Assembly: GCA_964498075.1 (NCBI GenBank)
Contig: CAZCGA010000038.1
Coordinates: 1 to 46,267 of the forward strand
Direction of reading: 5' to 3'
DNA from: CAZCGA01 sp964498075
Lineage (GTDB): Bacteria > Desulfobacterota > Binatia > HRBIN30
DNA length: 46,267 bases
The position numbers and the translations under genes were made by a program. The first letter of the stretch is position 1; the number at the start of each line of letters is the position of its first letter. The notes under the pieces are model-generated. The model had not been told where the DNA came from and did not search any database. It saw nothing but the letters and a program-made list of their open reading frames with translations. Positions 42,151 to 46,267 of this stretch are shown here, piece after piece.

Positions 42151-42411
42151 TCAGCCGCCGCTCAGCGCTTGCAGGATCTGCACCTCGTCCGTCGGGCGCA
42201 GCGGCGTCGCGAGGGCGCGGACCTCTTCGCGGTTGACGAAGATCCGCATGTGACGGCGCGGCTTGTCTTGCTCGTCAATCATGCGAAAGCGAATGCCCGG
42301 GTAGCGACGATCGAGGTCGGCGAGCAGCTCCGCAAGCGTCGCGCCTTCCGCCTCCACGGCGGACTGTTGCTGCGTGTACGAACGCAGCGGTGTCGGAATC
42401 AAGACTCTCAT
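42151..42411 (-). CDS. MoaD/ThiS-family sulfur-carrier protein
   Basis: An 86-residue ubiquitin-fold protein that ends in Gly-Gly (QILQALSGG), as required for adenylation and thiocarboxylation. MRVLIPTPLRSYTQQQS, TLAELLADLDRRYPGIRF and MRIFVNREEVRAL fit the MoaD/ThiS fold. The start ATG overlaps the stop of the upstream BNR protein, so they are translationally coupled. No molybdopterin or thiamine genes lie nearby, so a distinct role with the BNR protein is possible. Confidence 0.9.
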   Translation of the reverse strand: MRVLIPTPLRSYTQQQSAVEAEGATLAELLADLDRRYPGIRFRMIDEQDKPRRHMRIFVNREEVRALATPLRPTDEVQILQALSGG

Positions 42412-43604
42412 CAACCCAGCTCGGCGGCTTCGAGCGCATGAATGTGTGGCACGTGGCGCGCGATGCACGTCCACTCCGTACCCTCGTTCGGGCTCGCCCA
42501 CACCTCGCCGCTGGTCGCCCCGAAGTAGATGCCGACCGGCTCGTGCGCGTCGCCGGTCATCGCCTGGCGCTTCACCGTGAACCACGCCTGGCTCGGGGGC
42601 AGACCGCGGTCGAGGCGCTGCCACGTCTGGCCCGCATCGCGCGTGACGTAGACTGCGGGCCTGCCGTCGGGGCTGGTGCGCGGCCAGACGTCGGTGCCGT
42701 CCATCGGGAACACCCAGGCGGTCTGCGGGTCGCGTGGGTGCAGGACAATCGGGAACCCGATGTCGCCGATGTCCTTCGGCATGTTCTCACCGATGCGCAC
42801 CCACCGTCCATCTGCACGCTGCATCCGGTAGATGCCGCAGTGATTCTGCTGATACAGGACGTCCGGCGCGAGCGGGTGCAGCTTGACGGAATGGGGATCC
42901 TGTCCGTACTCCGGGTTGGGATCCGGCAGGAAGGTCGCGAGCGAGCCCTTGTTGAGCGGCTTCCAGTCGGCGCCTTTGTCGACGCTTTCGAAGACGCCGC
43001 CCGACGACGTTGCCAGATACATATGGCGTGGGTCGCGCGGGTCGATGAGGATCGAGTGCAGGAGCGGCCCATCGGGTGTGCTGCCCGGACGGTCGCCGAA
43101 GCCTTCATAGCCGGGATCCGCTTCCGTCCACTTCGGATACATCGGATGATCATTGAAACCCGCGACCGGCTCCCACGTATCGCCGGCGTCTTCCGAGCGG
43201 AAGAGTCCCTCCGGCGACGTGCCGGCGTACCACGCGTTCGGCTCGCTGGCGTGACCGGGGCTCAGCCAGAAGACGTGGTGGACCGTGTGGCCCGGCTCCC
43301 CCTCACGCGCCTTGCGGAACGCCGGCGGTCGTGAGGCTTCCTTCCAACTCTCGCCTCCGTCGGTGGACCGGAACACCGTCGGCCCGAGATGTCCGGTGCG
43401 CGCGGCGATGAGCATCGTGCGCCGCTCACGCGGGTCGAGCACCATGTGGTGCACATTGTGTCCGAGGAAGATGGGTCCCTCGATCCGCCAGGTGCGCCGT
43501 CCCTCGTCCGTCTTCAAGATCCACGCGCCCTTGCGGGTCGCGACCAGCAGCCCCACCGGCCCGGTCGCCGGCTTCGATTCAGCCTTCCGATTCGCTGTGG
43601 TCAT
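42411..43604 (-). CDS. BNR-repeat / sialidase-like beta-propeller protein
   Basis: A 397-residue predicted beta-propeller with several Asp-box or BNR-like motifs: RSTDGGESWKEAS, RSEDAGDTWEPV, ESVDKGADWKPL, VTRDAGQTWQRL and SPNEGTEWTC. GPVGLLVATRKGAWIL begins the fold. It has no signal peptide, so it is probably cytoplasmic and not a true secreted sialidase. ATG 43604 is supported by GAGGAGGG 7 bases upstream. It overlaps and is coupled to the MoaD-like gene, an arrangement I recall as recurrent in other bacteria. Confidence 0.85.
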   Translation of the reverse strand: MTTANRKAESKPATGPVGLLVATRKGAWILKTDEGRRTWRIEGPIFLGHNVHHMVLDPRERRTMLIAARTGHLGPTVFRSTDGGESWKEASRPPAFRKAREGEPGHTVHHVFWLSPGHASEPNAWYAGTSPEGLFRSEDAGDTWEPVAGFNDHPMYPKWTEADPGYEGFGDRPGSTPDGPLLHSILIDPRDPRHMYLATSSGGVFESVDKGADWKPLNKGSLATFLPDPNPEYGQDPHSVKLHPLAPDVLYQQNHCGIYRMQRADGRWVRIGENMPKDIGDIGFPIVLHPRDPQTAWVFPMDGTDVWPRTSPDGRPAVYVTRDAGQTWQRLDRGLPPSQAWFTVKRQAMTGDAHEPVGIYFGATSGEVWASPNEGTEWTCIARHVPHIHALEAAELG

Positions 43605-43781
43605 CGTTCTACCCTCCTCGCACCTTGGGCCGCCCACTGCTGGAGCTCCAGCTGCTCTCCTCTATACTTCATAGTCGAACCGGAATCCGCCGGATCGACA
43701 GACTGGGAGGAGTCAAAGCAGGTATTGATCCGACGCGCGAATCGGGCCATGAAGATGTTACCTCATTCGAAGGAGTTGGTG

Positions 43782-45269
43782 ATGAGAGAGGCAGCTCAGA
43801 GCGGCGCGCCGCAAACCTTTCGGCTGTACATCGACGGCGCATGGACCTCAGCGACCGGAGGCGCGACGTACGACGTCGTCAATCCCGCCACCGAGGAGGT
43901 GATTGCGCGGGCGCCCAATGCCACGCCGGCCGATATGCAGCGGGCCATCACCGCGGCGCGCCGCGCCTTCGATGACGGCCCCTGGCGCCGTACCACGCCG
44001 AAGGACCGCGCCAAGGTGTTGCGCACACTCATCGACGCGCTGGAGAAGCGCAAGGAGGAGATCCGCCAGCTGCTGATCACCATGTGCGCGGCCGAGTACA
44101 TCACGCACCCGATCCAGCTCGACACGCCGATCGAGCTGCTCAATGGCTATGCCGACCTCGCCACCTCGTTCGAGTTCGAGCACATGCTTCCGGTGCTCGT
44201 CAGTCAGACGCCGATGGGTGCGCAGGTCAACAACTCGATGGTCTACCATCAGCCCGTCGGCGTCTGCGGGCTCATCCCAACCTGGAACTTCCCCTTCTTC
44301 GTCACCGCGCAGAAGATCGGCCCGGCGCTGGCCACCGGCTGCACGATGGTGATCAAGCCGTCGCCGTACGCCCCGCTGATCGACCTGCTGATCGCCGAAG
44401 CGATCGAGGCGTGCGACCTGCCGAAGGGCGTCTTCAACGTCGTGACCGGCGAGAGCCCCGATCTCGGCGCGGCGCTCGTGGAGAGCCCTCTCGTCGACAA
44501 GATCAGTTACACCGGCAGCGTCGCCACGGGGAAGCGGATCATGGCGGCGGCGGCACCGACGCTGAAGCGGGTGCATCTCGAGCTCGGCGGCAAGTCAGCA
44601 GCGATCCTGCTGGATGACGCCGACCTCGACATCTGGGCGCCGTACACCGCTGGCCCCAGCTTCTTCCACGCCGGACAGGGCTGCGCGATGTGCACGCGGG
44701 TGCTGGTGCCGAAGCCGAAGCACGACGGTCTGTTGGATCGTCTCACGAACTTCGTCGGCGCCTTCGTCAGAGTCGGCGACCCGGCCGATCCGTCGGTGAT
44801 GTTGGGCCCGGTGATCCGCGCGGAACGGCGCACTCAGATCGAAGGCTACATCGCCTCGGGTAAGGCTGAAGGTGCGATCCTGGCCACAGGTGGCGGCCGC
44901 CCGCAGGATCTGCCGCGCGGCTACTTTGTGCAACCCACAATCTTCGGCGGCGTGCGCAACGATATGCGCATCGCGCGCGAGGAAATCTTCGGGCCCGTGC
45001 TGTCGGTCCTGCCCTACGCAGACACCGATGAGGCGATTCGCATCACCAACCAGTCCACGTACGGTCTGGGCGGCGCCATCTACACCGCGGATGTCGCCAA
45101 GGGACTCGAAGTCGCCAAGCAGATCCGTACCGGGACGCTCAACATCAACGGTGCCGTCAGCCTGATTCACACCCCGTTCGGTGGTTTCAAGGACAGCGGC
45201 ATCGGGCGGGAAGGTGGCCGCTGGGGCATGCTGGAGTACTCCGAGGTCCAGGCGATTGCCTGGAAATGA
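43782..45269 (+). CDS. Aldehyde dehydrogenase (NAD(P)+-dependent)
   Basis: A 495-residue ALDH superfamily enzyme. IPTWNFPFFVTAQKIGPALA is the NAD-binding region. The catalytic Glu lies in LELGGKSAAILL, and the catalytic Cys in FFHAGQGCAMCTRVLV. EEIFGPVLSVLPY and PFGGFKDSGIGREGG follow. ATG 43782 has AAGGAG 6-7 bases before it; upstream in-frame ATGs are less likely. It oxidises an aldehyde to an acid. It is divergent from the BNR gene, with 43605-43781 as the shared regulatory region. Confidence 0.95.
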   Translation: MREAAQSGAPQTFRLYIDGAWTSATGGATYDVVNPATEEVIARAPNATPADMQRAITAARRAFDDGPWRRTTPKDRAKVLRTLIDALEKRKEEIRQLLITMCAAEYITHPIQLDTPIELLNGYADLATSFEFEHMLPVLVSQTPMGAQVNNSMVYHQPVGVCGLIPTWNFPFFVTAQKIGPALATGCTMVIKPSPYAPLIDLLIAEAIEACDLPKGVFNVVTGESPDLGAALVESPLVDKISYTGSVATGKRIMAAAAPTLKRVHLELGGKSAAILLDDADLDIWAPYTAGPSFFHAGQGCAMCTRVLVPKPKHDGLLDRLTNFVGAFVRVGDPADPSVMLGPVIRAERRTQIEGYIASGKAEGAILATGGGRPQDLPRGYFVQPTIFGGVRNDMRIAREEIFGPVLSVLPYADTDEAIRITNQSTYGLGGAIYTADVAKGLEVAKQIRTGTLNINGAVSLIHTPFGGFKDSGIGREGGRWGMLEYSEVQAIAWK

Positions 45270-45322
45270 ACGGCTGCCACAAAGTTGTACACAGCAAAAC
45301 GGGGGTACCGCCACAGCACGGA

Positions 45323-45344
45323 CAGGTGGCCGCACAGCCACCTG
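45323..45344. terminator. Possible hairpin between the aldehyde dehydrogenase and cupin genes
   Basis: caggtggc and gccacctg make a perfect 8-bp stem with a 6-base loop (cgcaca), about 55 bases after the ALDH stop. No U-tract follows, so a terminator role is unproven. Confidence 0.3.
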
Positions 45345-45393
45345 CCACCCGCGATTCGGCGGATTGGTATGGAAGCTGCTCACCCATCTGGGC

Positions 45394-45783
45394 ATGGACC
45401 CAGCTGCTTCCGAGACCGTGACCCTCGGTAGAGAGCTTCCCGCCAGCGCCCACCCGCACTATCGCCAGATCTTCAACTCCTCGACGGGCGAGGTGCCCAC
45501 GGGGCTCCTCTTCGATACCCGCAATTTCGCCATCATGTCGATCAGCCACCCCCCAGAAACACAGACACCGGATCTGAACACCGACAAGGACGGCGACCGC
45601 GTGTTGATTCTCCTCGACGGCGATCTGGCACTGCAGATCGGCGAAAACCGTTTCGTCCTCGGTCCGGGCGACTGCGTGGAGATCCCACGCGGAGTGTGCT
45701 TCGGCAAGAGCCGCTCGAACGCCGGCGCCCACCTGTTGCTCGTCCGCGCCAAGCCGCCGCGATCGTTCGCGATGTATCGCTAG
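45394..45783 (+). CDS. Cupin-domain protein
   Basis: A 129-residue single-domain cupin. The barrel motifs are DRVLILLDGDLALQIGENRF and VLGPGDCVEIPRGVCF, with a loose GxHxH-type region that lacks the usual full His set. Metal binding is therefore uncertain. ATG 45394 is taken; TTG or GTG codons upstream could extend it. It lies downstream of the aldehyde dehydrogenase, 124 bases away. Its role is unknown. Confidence 0.75.
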   Translation: MDPAASETVTLGRELPASAHPHYRQIFNSSTGEVPTGLLFDTRNFAIMSISHPPETQTPDLNTDKDGDRVLILLDGDLALQIGENRFVLGPGDCVEIPRGVCFGKSRSNAGAHLLLVRAKPPRSFAMYR

Positions 45784-45793
45784 GTTCGGAAGA

Positions 45794-45849
45794 CAGACCA
45801 CAGATCCCAGACCACAGACCACAGACCACAGACTACAGACCACAGACGG
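45794..45849. repeat. Heptanucleotide array (cagacca-type)
   Basis: Eight 7-base units run without a break: cagacca, cagatcc, cagacca, cagacca, cagacca, cagacta, cagacca, cagacgg. It lies between the cupin and thyX-like genes; no gene lies in 45784-45904. Confidence 0.85.
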
Positions 45850-45904
45850 CAGCGCGCTTCCGCTCAGCCCCCGGTTCGGTGTAGTAACTGATCGGGTTGA
45901 TCCG

Positions 45905-46267
45905 ATGCACGGCGTGGAGGTGTTTTCCGAGGACGAGCGGCACGCGCTGGCGCCCTACTTCACCAACCTCGACGGGCCCGTGTTTGCCCTGCACAATCTG
46001 CCGGAGGTTGTGAAGGGCGCCTTGTTCGCGCGCTACTCGCGTTCGGCCAAGTCGCTGCGCCGGCTTTTCCTCGACGAGTTCCTCGACCAAGTCGGGAGCG
46101 CACAAGAGATCGGCGCCGTGGGCGTGCAGCGCGCCGACAAGCTGTATGAACGCGTCTTCGACGACTACGGCGATGACTCGGTGGCACAGCTCGGAGGCGC
46201 ACACCTGGCCTGCGAAGGGGCCTCGAACATCCTGACCAAGGTTCTGGAGTGGGGCCGCCTGATGGCG
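45905..46267 (+). CDS. thyX: FAD-dependent thymidylate synthase-like (ThyX family), partial
   Basis: The first 121 residues are seen; the window ends inside the gene. YFTNLDGPVFALHNLPEVVK, GALFARYSRSAKSLRRLFL and YGDDSVAQLGGAHLACEGAS are ThyX-type motifs, the last near the flavin/substrate-binding region. The classical RHR core would lie further on and is not visible. ThyX methylates dUMP using FADH2 and folate. Start ATG 45905 has no strong Shine-Dalgarno. Confidence 0.8.
   Translation, partial: MHGVEVFSEDERHALAPYFTNLDGPVFALHNLPEVVKGALFARYSRSAKSLRRLFLDEFLDQVGSAQEIGAVGVQRADKLYERVFDDYGDDSVAQLGGAHLACEGASNILTKVLEWGRLMA

Noticed and set aside
42411..43604. A secreted sialidase
   Set aside because: Only Asp-box-like repeats are seen; there is no signal peptide and no catalytic Arg triad or Tyr could be assigned.

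Overview
The window is high-GC DNA from a Gram-negative bacterium. Lipoprotein signal peptides, long secreted Cys-rich and Thr/Pro-linked proteins, DUF35/thiolase lipid genes and the argH-dapF-dapA-dapB order fit a deltaproteobacterial or Binatota-like lineage. That placement is inference from gene content; no marker-gene phylogeny could be run. N runs of exactly 10 and 100 bases, and foreign sequence beside the 10-N runs, indicate a scaffolded metagenome assembly rather than a finished genome.

Layout. 1-2.5 kb is a scar of mobile and addiction modules: a tyrosine-recombinase fragment, a truncated IS91-type transposase, a frameshifted BrnT toxin with an intact antitoxin, an SDR oxidoreductase and a beheaded RHH antitoxin. 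2.6-4.8 kb is uvrB, damaged by two assembly joins. 5.0-7.7 kb encodes a secreted seven-bladed propeller with 55-residue Cys-rich tandem repeats, and a cupredoxin. 7.9-9.7 kb has a GT1-type glycosyltransferase and a secreted unknown. 9.8-14.2 kb is argH, a small lipoprotein, dapF, dapA and dapB (arginine and lysine/diaminopimelate synthesis), followed by a TMTC-like membrane/TPR protein. 15.9-17.6 kb is a RAYT transposase bracketed by inverted palindromes and followed by a 314-bp tandem array. 17.6-25.7 kb is a three-gene secreted-protein cluster on the minus strand: a lipoprotein with three cohesin-like modules, a Cys-rich protein with a dockerin-like double EF-hand, and a second Cys-rich protein, closed by a strong terminator. 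25.8-27.3 kb has a DsbA-like lipoprotein and a secreted unknown. 27.4-31.4 kb is a GldA/GldF/GldG/DUF4340-type ABC operon bracketed by two copies of a palindromic repeat. 31.4-33.2 kb holds a lipoprotein, monothiol glutaredoxin, BolA and tRNA-Ser(UGA). 33.3-41.1 kb is lipid metabolism on the minus strand: acyl-CoA dehydrogenase, NUDIX, two DUF35 proteins, two thiolase-fold proteins without a nucleophilic Cys, an amidohydrolase, a peroxiredoxin-like protein and a PlsC acyltransferase. 41.2-46.3 kb has a HigBA-type pair, MoaD plus a BNR-repeat protein, an aldehyde dehydrogenase, a cupin and the start of a thyX-like gene.

Most interesting. (1) The peroxiredoxin-like gene at 34119-34646 reads through one in-frame TGA exactly where the family has the first Cys of its CxxC motif, so it is very probably a SelU/PRXL2-type selenoprotein that ordinary gene calling would truncate. 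(2) Adjacent genes at 19.9-25.7 kb encode a candidate non-cellulosomal cohesin/dockerin surface assembly: a membrane-anchored scaffold with three cohesin-like modules on a Thr/Pro stalk, and a secreted Cys-rich partner with a dockerin-like module. (3) The window has several families of small repeats: RAYT-linked palindromes, a second palindromic family flanking the ABC operon, and heptanucleotide arrays, one of which encodes a lipoprotein signal peptide.
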